64,000 nucleotides of DNA from Xanthobacter autotrophicus (GCF_005871085.1 NZ_VAUP01000038.1:1-64000), one strand, 5' to 3'. Shown: positions 53,118 to 62,627, numbered from the stretch's first letter. The notes: generated from the sequence alone by a model not told the origin. A program made the numbers and translations.

Positions 53118-55277
53118 TCAGTAGCGCAGGCGGGCGTAATAGGAGGTCTGCGCCGCGGCGCGGGCCTGCCCCAGGGTGAGGATGCCGCGTGCGCGCAGCA
53201 GCGGCAGCAGCTTCAGGAAGATCTCGGCGGTGGCCAGCGCGTCGCCCAGCGCGGTGTGGCGGCCGGAGACGGCGATGCCGAGGCGCGCCGCCATGGCTTC
53301 CAGGCCGTGGCTGTCCTCCCCCGGATGGACGATGGCGGCGAGCAGCAGGGTGTCGAGCACCGGCTGATCGAAGCGCACCCCGCTGGCGTTTTCCTTGAGG
53401 GTCAAAAAGCGCATGTCGAAGGCCACGTTGTGGCCCACGAGAACGGTGTCGGCGGCAAAGGCGTGGAAGGCGGGCAGCACCTGCGGGAGGGTGGGCTTGC
53501 CGCGCACCATCTCCGGCCGGATGCCGTGCACCGCGATGCCAGCCTCCGGAATGGAGCGCTGCGGGTCCACCAACTGGTCGAAGCATTCGCTGGCGAGCAG
53601 CCGGCCGTTGACGATGCGGGTGGCGCCGATCTGGAGGATTTCGTCGCCGCCGGCGGGATCAAGGCCGGTGGTCTCGGTGTCGAACACCGTATAGGCGATC
53701 TCGCTGAGCGCCCGCTCGTCGCTCTCACGGCTCTGCGCGCTCGCGGCGAACAGGTCGAAATCATAATAGGCCGGGCGGCTCTCGCCGGGGGCAGGCACTT
53801 GCGCCACCGTGCCGGCGGCCACCGGCAGCAGGAAGCGGAACAGCGCCCCCGAACCGTCGCGCGCATGCTCCAGCCACAGCTCGCCGCCGTGCCGCTCCAC
53901 CACGTCGCGCACCGTGAGGGGGGAGGGAGCGTCGGAGGTCTGCATGGGGCGGGTCTGCCAGCCTGCGAGGTCGAGGCCGGGCGCGGTGCCCTGGAACGCG
54001 AGGTCGAGATGCGCCCGCCCGCCCGCCGGCGCCAGGCGCAGGGCGAATCTGGGAGCGTCCAGCGCCTCGGCAAGGCGCGCGGCGAGGAAGGCGAGGGCCT
54101 GAATCAGGGCGAAGCTGTCCACGCTCAGCCAGAGGTCGGCGTCCACCGCAACCGTGTCCACCTCCTGCCCGGTCTCGGCGGTGATGCGCTGGGCGGCGGC
54201 TGCGGCAAGGTCGGCGCCCAGCATGTCCTGCAGCGGCCAGCGGGTCTTCATGTCGTGGGAGGCGTCGGCGGCGAGTGTCGTGAGGCGGTGGCTCATGACG
54301 CCCACCTCGTCGCGCACCACGGCCTGGAAGCGCTCCCGGTCGGCGGGTTCCAGATCCGGATAGTCCAGCATGTCGAGGGCGGCCTGCATGCTGGCGAAGG
54401 AGGCCCGGCTTGCCTCGGAGAGATCGAGCCAGCGGCGGTCCTGCCGCGAACGCGCCTCGTATTCGTCGGTGATGTCGTCCAGCAGCAGCACGAAGCCGGT
54501 GATGTCGCCCTTGTCGTCCGCCGCCGCCCGCACCGGGGCAAGCGACACCTGGATGAGGTGGCCAAGCGGCGTCGTGGTCACGAAGCGCGCCGAGGCCTGG
54601 GCGTCGCCGCGGGCGATGCGCCGGGCGATGCCTTCGCGGGCATGGTCGATGAGGGCGCGGTCGATGACCGCATGGATGGACCGGCCGAGGCCGATCAATT
54701 CAGCGCCCGCCACGCCCCCCGGCGCCTGCGACAGGGTGCGGAAGAGGGCGCGGGCGCGGGCGTTGTAGAGCAGGATCCGCCCTTCGAGATTGAGCACCAC
54801 CACCGATTGCTCCAGCTCCGCCATCAGGGCGGCGAGCTGGTCGCGTTGGAGCGCCACGTCGCGGCTGGCCTCGGCGATGAGGCGGGCCATGTCGTCCTGA
54901 AGGGCGCGGCGCTGGCCGGCGAGGGCGTTGATGGCCTCGCCAAGCGCACGCATCCCGGTACCGGCCTGGGGCGGCAGGGGCGGGGCAGCGGCATCGCCGG
55001 CCAGCACGCGGGTGGCATCGGCGAGGCGGGCCGGGGCTTCCCCATAGCGGGCATAAAGGCGAAAGGCGACGAAGCCGGCGCCGAGCGCGGCCAGGAACCA
55101 CCACAGCACCACCAGCATGCCATGGCTGTCGATCAGCGGCGCGAGGGTATCGGCGACTGCGGCGCGGTCGGCGGGGCCGAGCGCTGCAAACAGCAGGCCG
55201 GCGCCGAGGAGGAGCCACAGGCCAAGAAGTGCGCCCGGCGCGAGCACGACCAGCGCCAGACGCCGGTTGAAGTTCAT
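53118..55277 (-). CDS. Membrane PAS/kinase-like protein fused to a DnaQ-type 3'-5' exonuclease
   Basis: A 719-residue fusion. Two N-terminal helices (ALLGLWLLLGAGLLFAAL, GMLVVLWWFLAALGAGFVAF) are followed by a linker, a PAS domain (about 150-280, ELEQSVVVLNLEGRILLYNA) and a kinase-like region (about 290-490, with RDEVGVMSHRLTTLAADASH and FLLPVAAG-type ending) that lacks clear N and G boxes. The DEDDh exonuclease has TVFDTETTGLDPAGGDEILQ (acids near 530 and 532), VGHNVAFDMRF and the RHTALGDALATAEIF motif with His near 671. All catalytic residues are present. It likely degrades DNA or RNA ends near the membrane. Its ATG overlaps the receiver gene stop (ATGA). Pseudomonas has a nuclease gene next to actP, but I recall it as a smaller protein. 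Confidence 0.88.
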   Translation of the reverse strand: MNFNRRLALVVLAPGALLGLWLLLGAGLLFAALGPADRAAVADTLAPLIDSHGMLVVLWWFLAALGAGFVAFRLYARYGEAPARLADATRVLAGDAAAPPLPPQAGTGMRALGEAINALAGQRRALQDDMARLIAEASRDVALQRDQLAALMAELEQSVVVLNLEGRILLYNARARALFRTLSQAPGGVAGAELIGLGRSIHAVIDRALIDHAREGIARRIARGDAQASARFVTTTPLGHLIQVSLAPVRAAADDKGDITGFVLLLDDITDEYEARSRQDRRWLDLSEASRASFASMQAALDMLDYPDLEPADRERFQAVVRDEVGVMSHRLTTLAADASHDMKTRWPLQDMLGADLAAAAAQRITAETGQEVDTVAVDADLWLSVDSFALIQALAFLAARLAEALDAPRFALRLAPAGGRAHLDLAFQGTAPGLDLAGWQTRPMQTSDAPSPLTVRDVVERHGGELWLEHARDGSGALFRFLLPVAAGTVAQVPAPGESRPAYYDFDLFAASAQSRESDERALSEIAYTVFDTETTGLDPAGGDEILQIGATRIVNGRLLASECFDQLVDPQRSIPEAGIAVHGIRPEMVRGKPTLPQVLPAFHAFAADTVLVGHNVAFDMRFLTLKENASGVRFDQPVLDTLLLAAIVHPGEDSHGLEAMAARLGIAVSGRHTALGDALATAEIFLKLLPLLRARGILTLGQARAAAQTSYYARLRY

Positions 55278-55741
55278 GCCGGCATGTCCTTCGGCAGCTC
55301 GCCCGCCCCGGCGCTGCCGGTCGCCAGTGCCCGGGCTGCGGTGTCCTTCGCCAGCATGTCCTTCACCTGCTGCACCAGGTCGCGGGTGGAGAAGGGCTTG
55401 GTGACATAGGCATCCGCCCCGGCGCCGACGCCGCGCGCCATGTCGGTCTCGCGGCCCTTGGCGGTGAGCATGACGATGCAGGTGGAGCGCACGTCGGCAT
55501 CGGCCCGCACCGCCTCGCACACGTCGAAGCCGGACATGCCGGGCATGGTGGCGTCCAGCAGGACGAGGCGAGGACGCTCGCGGCGGATGGCCTCCAGCGC
55601 CGCGCGCCCGTCACGGGCCACCAGCACCTCGAAGCCCTCGCGCTTCATCATGAATTCCAGCGACACGACGATGTTGGGCTCGTCGTCGGCGATCAGCACC
55701 TTGGCGGCGCAGGCCTTGGCCGGGGCCAATTCGGGAATCAT
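55274..55741 (-). CDS. Receiver-only response regulator
   Basis: A 155-residue protein with one receiver domain: acids in VLIADDEPNIV, phospho-acceptor Asp in LVLLDATMPGMSG, Thr in VMLTAKGRE, Lys in YVTKPFSTRD. No DNA-binding domain follows; the last 30 residues are Ala/Gly-rich. CrbR, the regulator normally paired with CrbS, carries a LuxR-type HTH, which is absent here. It overlaps both neighbours by ATGA: the kinase upstream and the exonuclease downstream. The output may therefore be protein-protein, possibly to the exonuclease. Confidence 0.93.
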   Translation of the reverse strand: MIPELAPAKACAAKVLIADDEPNIVVSLEFMMKREGFEVLVARDGRAALEAIRRERPRLVLLDATMPGMSGFDVCEAVRADADVRSTCIVMLTAKGRETDMARGVGAGADAYVTKPFSTRDLVQQVKDMLAKDTAARALATGSAGAGELPKDMPA

Positions 55742-58638
55742 GGCGTTTCCTCCCTCGTGTTGCCGCCGGCCAGGGCTTCCACCTTGCCTGCGGGTTCGGA
55801 TGCGGCAGGGGCAAGCCCTTCCGCACCGGCATCTGGCTGGAAGGGCAGTCGGAACGCGAAACACGCGCCGCTGCCGTCTTGGTTCTCCAGCCACATCCTG
55901 CCGCCGAAATGATCCACGATCCGGCGGCTGATCGGAAGCCCCAGCCCGGTGCCGGGGGGGCGGGTCAGGGCGTCGCCGCCCTGACGGAACTTCTCGAATA
56001 TGGTGTCGCGCTCGCCCTCGGGCACCCCCGGCCCGTTGTCTTTCACCCGAACGACGAGGCCGTCGCCCTCCACATGAAGGCTGACGTGGACACGCCCGCC
56101 CTCGGCCGGGACGAACTTGACCGCATTGGAGATGAGGTTCAGCACCACCTGCGTCAGCCGGTCGGGGTCGGCGCGCAGCAGTGGCACCGCGTCGGGCGCC
56201 TCGAACGTGATCTGCGCGCCCCGGCTGCGCGCCAGCTCGGTGGTGGCGGTGACGGCGTCGCGGACGAGGCGGCGCAGGTCCACGTCGGCATTGTGCCATT
56301 CGCCATGACCGGATTCGAGCTTGGCCATGTCCAGCACCTGGTTGACGAGCCGGCCCAGCCGCTCGCTCTCGCCCACGATGATGGTGAGGAATTCCTGGCG
56401 CTGGGGCGCCTCCATGTCGGGGGCGTCCAGCATCAGCTCGGACAAAGCGCGGATGGCGGTGAGCGGCGTGCGCAATTCGTGGGTGACGGAGGAGACGAAA
56501 TCGTCCTTCAGCTCGTCGAGGGTGCGCAACTGCGCGTTGGCGGCGGACAATTCGGCCGAGGCGATCTCCAGCGAGCGGGATTTTTCCTCCAGCGCCAGCG
56601 CGTAGACCCGCAATTGCGAGGCCTCGTTCAGGATCTCCATGACATCGGCGGGGCTGAGCGGCTCCTCCTCCGCCACCGCCGCCACCAGCACCCGCGCCGA
56701 GGCGCTGCCCACCGCGCCGGCAAGGCGCCGCTCCACCTTGTCCACGAGGCGGGCGTCGGCGGTGAGGTCGGTTCCCACGGCGACGCCGCTCTCGTGGGAA
56801 TGCTCTTCGAAGATCTGGCGCGCGGCGTCGGGGCCGAGCAGGCGGCTCGCCAGCGCCATCAGGTCGGCGGGGCGCGCGCGGCCGCGCCAGAACACCGGGT
56901 CGGCGGCGCCTGCGGTTGCCGTGGCATGGCCGCGGGCGAACACGTCCACGAACAGCAGCGCCTGGCTTGCCTCCCGCCCCGAGGGCGCGCGCCACAGGGA
57001 CAGGCCCACATAGAGCGCGACGTTGACGGTGAGGCTCCAGAACAGGGAGTGGGAGAGGTTGTCGAGACCCTGAAGGCCGAACAGGCGCTCCGGGGCGAGG
57101 GCGGTGATGCCGAACGGGCCGTGGGTGAGGAAGCCGTCGTCGATCCATCCCGATTTCGCCACCGAGGGCAGCATCAGGGTGTAGGCCCACACCACAAAGC
57201 CGCCCAACAAGCCCCCGAGCGCCCCGGCGCGGGTGGCCTCGCGCCAGTACATGCCGCCGAACAGGGCCGGTGCGAACTGGGCCACGGCGGCAAAGCTGAT
57301 GAGGCCGATGGAGACCAGTGCATAGGCCTCCCCCGCCACCTGGAAATAGAGATAGCCGAGCAGCAGGATGGCGAGGATGGCGGCGCGGCGGATGTTGAGG
57401 ATGAGCGCCGTCAGGTCGCCGCCGGCCCGCGCATTGTCCTGTCGTGACGCGTTTTCTTCACGCGAACCGGTTTCCACTTCGCTTGAAAACGCTTTGCGAC
57501 CCTGGCGCCGCAGCAGGGCAGGCATGACGAGATCGTTGCAGACCATGGTGGAGACGGCGATGGTCTCCACGATCAGCATGCCGGTGGCGGCCGAGAGCCC
57601 GCCCACATAGGCGAACAGCGCCAGCCCGGTGGCCCCGTTGGCCAGCGGCAGGGACAGCACGAAGGTCTCCGGGTCCGCGCCATTCGGGCCGAGCAACAGC
57701 AGGCCGCCCAGCGCCAGCGGCAGCACGAAGATGTTGATGACGAGGAGATAGGCCGGAAACACCCAGGCGGCGCGCTTCAGGTGCCGCTCGTTCACGCACT
57801 CCACCACCATCATCTGGAACTGGCGCGGCAACAGCAGCACCGACAGCATGGAGAGCAGCGTCAGCGTGAACCACTGGGCATAGCCGAAGGCGCCGGCCCC
57901 GCCCGTGCCGCCGAGGCGCAGCAGGGAGGCCATCTCCGGCACCGCCTTGGCCCGCGCCCAGATGTCGGCCATGCCGTCGAACAGGCCATAGGTGACGAAC
58001 ACGCCCACCGCGAGGAAAGCCACCAGCTTGACCAGGGATTCGAACGCCACCGCCGCCACCATGCCCTCGTGACGCTCGGCGCTGTCGAGGTGGCGGGCGC
58101 CGAACAGGATGGTGAACAGGGCAAGGGCCAGCGCCACCAGCAGAGTGCCGTCCTGCCACCAGGCCGGGCTCGGCCCGCCGCCGGCCGCCCCGGAAGCGGT
58201 GAGCAGCAGGTAGCCCGAGGACACGGCCTTCAGCTGGAGCGCGATGTAGGGCACGATGCCCACCACGGTGATGAGGGTGACCAGAGCCGCCACCAGCGGG
58301 CTCTTGCCGTAGCGGCTGGCGATGAAATCGGCGATGGAGGTGATGCGATAGGTGTGGGCGATGCGGATCATCTTGCGCACCACGATCCATGCCAGAAGCA
58401 TAGCCAGCATGGGCCCGAGATAGATGGGCAGGAACCACACGCCGGTGGCGGCGGCGCGCCCGACGCTGCCGAAATAGGTCCAGGCGGTGCAGTAGACCGC
58501 CAGCGACAGGGCATAGATCCAGGCGTTGCCGATGATCGAGCGGCCTTCCCGCGCGCGCCGGTCGGCGAAGGCGGCGACGGCGAACAGGAGCGCGAGGTAG
58601 AAAACCGCCGCGCCCACCACCACGGGCGCGGAGATCAT
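55738..58638 (-). CDS. Symporter-histidine kinase (SSS/PutP-type, CrbS/CbrA-like)
   Basis: A 966-residue sensor made of a sodium/solute-symporter domain with about 13 helices (SIIGNAWIYALSLAVYCTAW and others) and a cytoplasmic histidine kinase. The kinase has the His box SSVTHELRTPLTAIRALSEL, N box LNLISNAVKF, VKDNGPGVPEGE and the G box GTGLGLPISRRIVDHFGG. CrbS-type kinases sense acetate-linked signals and activate acs and actP; CbrA binds histidine. The nearby actP favours a CrbS role. A 54-bp palindromic repeat is inserted in frame within the symporter region (57444-57497), adding about 18 residues. ATGA overlaps join it to the genes on both sides. Confidence 0.93.
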   Translation of the reverse strand: MISAPVVVGAAVFYLALLFAVAAFADRRAREGRSIIGNAWIYALSLAVYCTAWTYFGSVGRAAATGVWFLPIYLGPMLAMLLAWIVVRKMIRIAHTYRITSIADFIASRYGKSPLVAALVTLITVVGIVPYIALQLKAVSSGYLLLTASGAAGGGPSPAWWQDGTLLVALALALFTILFGARHLDSAERHEGMVAAVAFESLVKLVAFLAVGVFVTYGLFDGMADIWARAKAVPEMASLLRLGGTGGAGAFGYAQWFTLTLLSMLSVLLLPRQFQMMVVECVNERHLKRAAWVFPAYLLVINIFVLPLALGGLLLLGPNGADPETFVLSLPLANGATGLALFAYVGGLSAATGMLIVETIAVSTMVCNDLVMPALLRRQGRKAFSSEVETGSREENASRQDNARAGGDLTALILNIRRAAILAILLLGYLYFQVAGEAYALVSIGLISFAAVAQFAPALFGGMYWREATRAGALGGLLGGFVVWAYTLMLPSVAKSGWIDDGFLTHGPFGITALAPERLFGLQGLDNLSHSLFWSLTVNVALYVGLSLWRAPSGREASQALLFVDVFARGHATATAGAADPVFWRGRARPADLMALASRLLGPDAARQIFEEHSHESGVAVGTDLTADARLVDKVERRLAGAVGSASARVLVAAVAEEEPLSPADVMEILNEASQLRVYALALEEKSRSLEIASAELSAANAQLRTLDELKDDFVSSVTHELRTPLTAIRALSELMLDAPDMEAPQRQEFLTIIVGESERLGRLVNQVLDMAKLESGHGEWHNADVDLRRLVRDAVTATTELARSRGAQITFEAPDAVPLLRADPDRLTQVVLNLISNAVKFVPAEGGRVHVSLHVEGDGLVVRVKDNGPGVPEGERDTIFEKFRQGGDALTRPPGTGLGLPISRRIVDHFGGRMWLENQDGSGACFAFRLPFQPDAGAEGLAPAASEPAGKVEALAGGNTREETP
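57444..57497. repeat. Palindromic repeat inside the kinase coding sequence
   Basis: GCGTTTTC and GAAAACGC flank a 28-bp centre that is itself near-palindromic. On the minus strand it reads AGCGTTTTCAAGCGAAGTGG and so on, matching 33834-33887 between frcB and frcC. It preserves the reading frame and encodes AFSSEVETGSREENAS, a polar loop between membrane helices. Confidence 0.85.
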
Positions 58639-58985
58639 GGCGCCTCCGCTGGAGGCTGCTGCACGCCGTCTCGCGGCGGCAGGATCGGTGGCCAGATTTG
58701 AGGGGTGACCTTCGGCCGGCGCTCGCTGGCCACCGCGAGGGCGGCGATCAGCGCCGCCCAGATGGCGAACAGGGCCACCGGCAAGAGCGGCAGGCCGAAC
58801 ACGGTTGCCTCCGCGTCCCACACCATGAGCAGCGGGAAATTGAAGGCCAGCACGCCGGTGGCGAACAGGGCCAGCAGGATCTGCGGGCGCGGCCCACGCT
58901 CGGACGGGGCATGCGCCTGCGCCGCCGCCGGAACGGCGGGGCGGGGCGGGGCGGGATCCCCGCCGGTCTGGTCACCCGCGCTCAT
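58635..58985 (-). CDS. Small two-helix membrane protein of the acetate block
   Basis: A 116-residue protein with a Pro-rich N-terminal region, two hydrophobic helices (LLALFATGVLAFNFPLLMVW, LPLLPVALFAIWAALIAALA) and a short Pro-rich tail. The layout resembles the small helper proteins that accompany SSS symporters (DUF485/DUF4212/YhdT-like), which pair with the symporter subunit; here the following gene is a symporter-kinase. The ATG at 58985 overlaps the stop of the CBS/DUF294 gene, and its stop overlaps the kinase start, both as ATGA. The helper role is inferred from layout and position. Confidence 0.78.
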   Translation of the reverse strand: MSAGDQTGGDPAPPRPAVPAAAQAHAPSERGPRPQILLALFATGVLAFNFPLLMVWDAEATVFGLPLLPVALFAIWAALIAALAVASERRPKVTPQIWPPILPPRDGVQQPPAEAP

Positions 58986-60445
58986 AGGGCGTCGAACCGG
59001 TAGTGCCGGGACAGCCATTGCTTGAAGCCCCGCACGATGGCGAGGGCCTCCTTCAGAGCCTGGCGTTCCAGGGTGCCGAGATCGGTGAGGCGGATGGCGT
59101 TGCCGGGGGCGCGGCCGGCTGCGATCTGGCGCAGATTATTGGCGAGCTTCAGCGAGATGAGGAAGCGCAGCGCGTCGGTGAGGTCGCGGGCGAAGCTTGC
59201 CTCCATATGGCCGGTGGCCACCAGCGCCTGGAGCCGGTCGGCGGTGCCGAGCGCGCCGACCCGGTGTTCCAGCGCCAGCGCCCGCACCCCATGCACCAGA
59301 GGGAAGATGCCGAGCTTCTTGATGTCGATTTCCGCCGCCGCCCGCCCGGTGAGGCCCGGCAGCCTCGTCCACCAGCCGCCACCCTCGCCGAAGCGCTCCA
59401 CCGCCTGGGCGAAGCGGGCGAAATAGCCGGCGTCGTTCATCATCAGGAAGTCCACATGGTCCCGCGCCGCCTTCAACAGCGCGGCGTCCCCCGCCACCGG
59501 AGCGGCATCGAGGAAGATGGCGAGATTCATGGGCCCGTCCCGGTCGCCGCCGTGGATCCACTGCCGGAGCGTCTCCTTGAAGGCCGACACATTCTGGCAC
59601 CACAGGGGCTGGCTCAGCATGATGCCGCCGGGGCAGGGCGGATAGCCGAAATCGATCAGCGCCGCGGTGAAGCGGGCGGTGATGTCGTCGAGGCCGTCGC
59701 AGGTGAAGCCGTCGGCCAGCAGCAGGGCATTGTCCTGGTCGGTCTTGATGATCTGCTCGCCGCGCCCCTCCGAGCCCATCACCACGAGGCAGGAGTTGGC
59801 GCGCAGGTCCTCCGGGGCCAGCATCTCCCACAGGCGGCGGAACACCTGCCGGTTCAGTTCGCCCACCAGCGCCGCGATGACTTCCACCCGCACCCCGTCC
59901 GCATCGAGCACGCCGACGAGGCTGTCGATCTGCCGCGCGGCGGCCTTCAGTTCTTCAAGGCTGGTGGCCTGCTCGGCCTCCAAAGCGATGAGGTGGGAGT
60001 GGTTGGCCACGAAGGCCATGAGATCGAGCTGGCCCAGCACGCCGACGATGCCGGCCTCGTCCGTGCCCTCGCGCACCACCACCCGGTGGATGCGGTGGCG
60101 CAGCATGAGGATGAGGGCCTCGAACAGCTCGGCGTCGGGGCGCACCGAACAGGGGTCGAAGGTCGCCACCGCCCGCACCGGCAGGCGGGCGGGGGGCGTC
60201 TCGCCCAGCAGGGCGTCGCGCAGGTCGGTGGTGGTGAAGATGCCGATGCGGCCGCCGTCGCGCACCAGGGCCTCGCTGAGCCCACGCTCGGACAGGGCAC
60301 GGCACAGGCTGACGAGGTCCATGGACCCGTCCACGTAGAACGGCTTGCGCAGGAACACGTCGCGCACCCGCGAGGTCATCAGCGAGACGAACTCGCGGCG
60401 CTCGCGGCTGGTATTGACGAGAGGCGAGCCTGTTTCATCGGTCAT
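58982..60445 (-). CDS. CBS-domain protein with DUF294 nucleotidyltransferase-like region
   Basis: A 487-residue cytoplasmic protein. Two CBS repeats (about residues 25-160) are followed by a nucleotidyltransferase-like domain (DUF294) with VVMGSEGRGEQIIKTDQDNA, the GSxxRxEx...D catalytic pattern of GlnD-type enzymes, and the DUF294_C helical domain (about 330-487). Such proteins are regularly encoded beside actP/yjcH and a DnaQ exonuclease, for example in Pseudomonas. CBS pairs commonly bind adenine nucleotides, so the protein may report energy charge. Its target is unknown. It heads the five-gene overlapping block. Confidence 0.92.
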   Translation of the reverse strand: MTDETGSPLVNTSRERREFVSLMTSRVRDVFLRKPFYVDGSMDLVSLCRALSERGLSEALVRDGGRIGIFTTTDLRDALLGETPPARLPVRAVATFDPCSVRPDAELFEALILMLRHRIHRVVVREGTDEAGIVGVLGQLDLMAFVANHSHLIALEAEQATSLEELKAAARQIDSLVGVLDADGVRVEVIAALVGELNRQVFRRLWEMLAPEDLRANSCLVVMGSEGRGEQIIKTDQDNALLLADGFTCDGLDDITARFTAALIDFGYPPCPGGIMLSQPLWCQNVSAFKETLRQWIHGGDRDGPMNLAIFLDAAPVAGDAALLKAARDHVDFLMMNDAGYFARFAQAVERFGEGGGWWTRLPGLTGRAAAEIDIKKLGIFPLVHGVRALALEHRVGALGTADRLQALVATGHMEASFARDLTDALRFLISLKLANNLRQIAAGRAPGNAIRLTDLGTLERQALKEALAIVRGFKQWLSRHYRFDAL

Positions 60446-60551
60446 GGATGAAAGCCCCCGCGGTGCCTGGCTAGAGCGCGATCCGAGCAGATGGAATGAA
60501 TTTGTCCGGTGAATCGCGCACCAAATTCAAGGAACCAAATTCAAGGAAGAA

Positions 60552-60594
60552 GCATGTGCCGATCGGAGCGCGGCGCAATCTGGCCGGCGCATGC
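60552..60594. repeat. Copy 3 of the GCAYGYRCCGAYC repeat family
   Basis: Begins GCATGTGCCGATCGGAG and ends GGCCGGCGCATGC. It shares order, length and the central GCGCAATCTG with the copy at 40772-40815. Confidence 0.7.
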
Positions 60595-60792
60595 CCTGAA
60601 GCCGTCCCGGCGCCGTACGGCCGGGGCCGGCGGCGTCAATGCCGAAGCCCGCCCGGTGTCGGGCGGGTTGGGGGCGCAGGAGCGTCCCGGGAGAGCGGCA
60701 GGCCGCTCTCGTGGTTCTTGGGCGGGAAACGGACGCGCCGGTGCGGTCGGATGGCCCGACCGCCTCCAGCTGCCGGAGCGAGGACACCTTGT

Positions 60793-60816
60793 CCCCGGGC
60801 CGTGTCGGCCCGGGGG
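60793..60816. terminator. Hairpin downstream of actP
   Basis: CCCCGGGCCG and CGGCCCGGGG pair around a TGT loop, about 75 bp after the actP stop on the minus strand. A T-tract (ATTTTG) follows on the plus strand only. Confidence 0.55.
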
Positions 60817-60890
60817 ATTTTGATCCGGCTGTCCTCGTCTTTATGCCGGGCCGGAGGTGATCCGGCCACGGCATCAGGAGAGCCGTGAGG

Positions 60891-62627
60891 TCAGTGACCC
60901 GAGGCTTCCGAGGCTCCGATGCCGGTTTCGGAGCGCACCTGCTGCGCCGGGAAGCCGGCCCGGTCGATCTTCGCCCGCGGGCTGTTGTCGAGGATCGAGA
61001 ACAGCCAGATGCCGACGAAGCCGAACGTCATGGAGAACAGCGCCGGCGAGGTGTAGGGGAACGGTGCCGAGCCAACCGGGTTGCCCAGGGTAGCTTCCCA
61101 CACCGACGGCGACAGGATGGTGAGGATCACCGAGGAGGCGAGCCCGAGGAAGCCGCCGATCACCGCGCCGCGGGTGGTGCAATCCTTCCACAGCACCGAC
61201 ATGAACAGCACCGGGAAGTTGGCCGAGGCCGCCACCGCGAAGGCCAGGGACACCATGAAGGCGATGTTCTGCTTCTCGAAGGCGATGCCCAGCAGCACCG
61301 CCAGGATGCCGAGGCAGATGGTGGTGATGCGCGAGACCTTGAGTTCCGCCGCGCTGTCGGCCTTACCCTTCTTCAGCACCGTGGAATAGAGGTCGTGCGA
61401 CACCGCCGAGGCGCCCGAGAGCGTCAGGCCCGCCACCACCGCGAGGATGGTCGCGAACGCCACCGCCGAGATGAAGCCGAGGAAGATGTTGCCGCCGACC
61501 GCCTGGGCCAGATGCACCGCCGCCATGTTGTTGCCGCCCACCAGAGCGCCCTTGGCGTCGAGGAAGCCGGGATTGGTGAGGACGAAGGTGATGGCGCCGA
61601 AGCCGATGATGAAGGTGAGCAGGTAGAAGTAGCCGATCCACCCGGTGGCCCACATCACCGACTTGCGCGCTTCCTTGGCGCTGGGCACGGTGAAGAAGCG
61701 CATCAGGATATGGGGCAGGCCGGCGGTGCCGAACATGAGCGCCATGCCGAAGGAGATGGCCGAGATCGGATCCTTGATGAAGGTGCCCGGCCCCATGATG
61801 GACTGGCCAGCCGCTTCAGCGGCCGCCGGGGCAGCGCCCTTGGCGGTGGCGATCTGCGTCTTCACGGCGACCGCCGCCGCGAACATGTTCTCCGGGCTGA
61901 AGCCGTAGCGCCACAGCACCATGAGCGCCATGAAGGTGGCGCCGCCGAGCAGCAGGCAGGCCTTGATGATCTGCACCCAGGTGGTGGCGGTCATGCCGCC
62001 GAACAGCACGTAGACCATCATCAGCGCGCCGACGATCACCACCGCGATCCAGTAGTCGAGGCCGAACAGCAGCTTGATCAGCTGGCCGGCACCCACCATC
62101 TGGGCGATGAGATAGAAGGCCACCACCACCAGCGTGCCGGAGGCCGCGAACACGCGCACCGGGGTCTGGGCGAAGCGGAAGGCGGCCACGTCGGCGAAGG
62201 TGAACTTGCCGAGGTTGCGCAGGCGTTCCGCCATCAGGAAGGTGAGGATGGGCCAACCCACCAGGAAGCCGATGGAGTAGATGAGGCCGTCGAAGCCGGA
62301 GATCATCACCGCCGCGGAGATGCCGAGGAACGAAGCCGCGGACATGTAGTCGCCGGCGATGGCGAGGCCGTTCTGGAAGCCGGTGATGCCGCCGCCGGCG
62401 GTGTAGAAGTCGGCCGCCGACTTGGTCTTCGCCGCCGCCCATTTGGTGATGAAAAGGGTGCCGACCACGAAGATCGCGAACATGGCGATCGCGGTCCAGT
62501 TGGTGGCCTGTTTTTCCGAGGCGCCGATGGCCTCGGCAGCGAAGGCCGCCGCGGGAGCCAGCGCCAGCGCGCAAAGGGTCAGGCCCGCAAGGCGCGCCGC
62601 CTTGCCGATGAAAGCATGCGTCGACAT
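60891..62627 (-). CDS. actP: Cation/acetate symporter
   Basis: Imports acetate, glycolate and related short acids. Length is 578 residues with a cleavable or first hydrophobic segment ([20 protein letters not shown]) and about 13 helices. SSS family signatures are [53 protein letters not shown] and [17 protein letters not shown]. The ATG at 62627 overlaps the yjcH stop by one base (TGATG), so the two are translationally coupled as usual. A large open extension upstream is not real: it runs through yjcH in another frame. Confidence 0.96.
   Translation of the reverse strand: MSTHAFIGKAARLAGLTLCALALAPAAAFAAEAIGASEKQATNWTAIAMFAIFVVGTLFITKWAAAKTKSAADFYTAGGGITGFQNGLAIAGDYMSAASFLGISAAVMISGFDGLIYSIGFLVGWPILTFLMAERLRNLGKFTFADVAAFRFAQTPVRVFAASGTLVVVAFYLIAQMVGAGQLIKLLFGLDYWIAVVIVGALMMVYVLFGGMTATTWVQIIKACLLLGGATFMALMVLWRYGFSPENMFAAAVAVKTQIATAKGAAPAAAEAAGQSIMGPGTFIKDPISAISFGMALMFGTAGLPHILMRFFTVPSAKEARKSVMWATGWIGYFYLLTFIIGFGAITFVLTNPGFLDAKGALVGGNNMAAVHLAQAVGGNIFLGFISAVAFATILAVVAGLTLSGASAVSHDLYSTVLKKGKADSAAELKVSRITTICLGILAVLLGIAFEKQNIAFMVSLAFAVAASANFPVLFMSVLWKDCTTRGAVIGGFLGLASSVILTILSPSVWEATLGNPVGSAPFPYTSPALFSMTFGFVGIWLFSILDNSPRAKIDRAGFPAQQVRSETGIGASEASGH

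Larger units (their letters stand above)
60446..60890. other. 445-bp region between actP and the overlapping block
   Basis: Contains a repeat copy (60552-60594), a hairpin with GCCCGCCCG/CGGGCGGGT arms and a TGT-type loop (60647-60668), and a second hairpin (60793-60816). There is an AT-richer part near 60490-60550 with two copies of AAATTCAAGGAA and would suit a promoter for the DUF294 gene. No gene seen. Confidence 0.5.

Noticed and set aside
52809-55409. Open frame of about 866 codons on the plus strand
   Set aside because: Antisense to the exonuclease fusion gene; composition is His/Gly/Ala/Arg-rich with no motifs.
57444-57497. Insertion sequence inside the kinase gene
   Set aside because: Only 54 bp, no transposase and no target-site duplication visible; it matches a short palindromic repeat family.
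60799-60820. Classic rho-independent terminator for actP
   Set aside because: The stem is strong, but the T-run lies on the wrong side for the minus-strand actP message, so it is listed only as a low-confidence hairpin.
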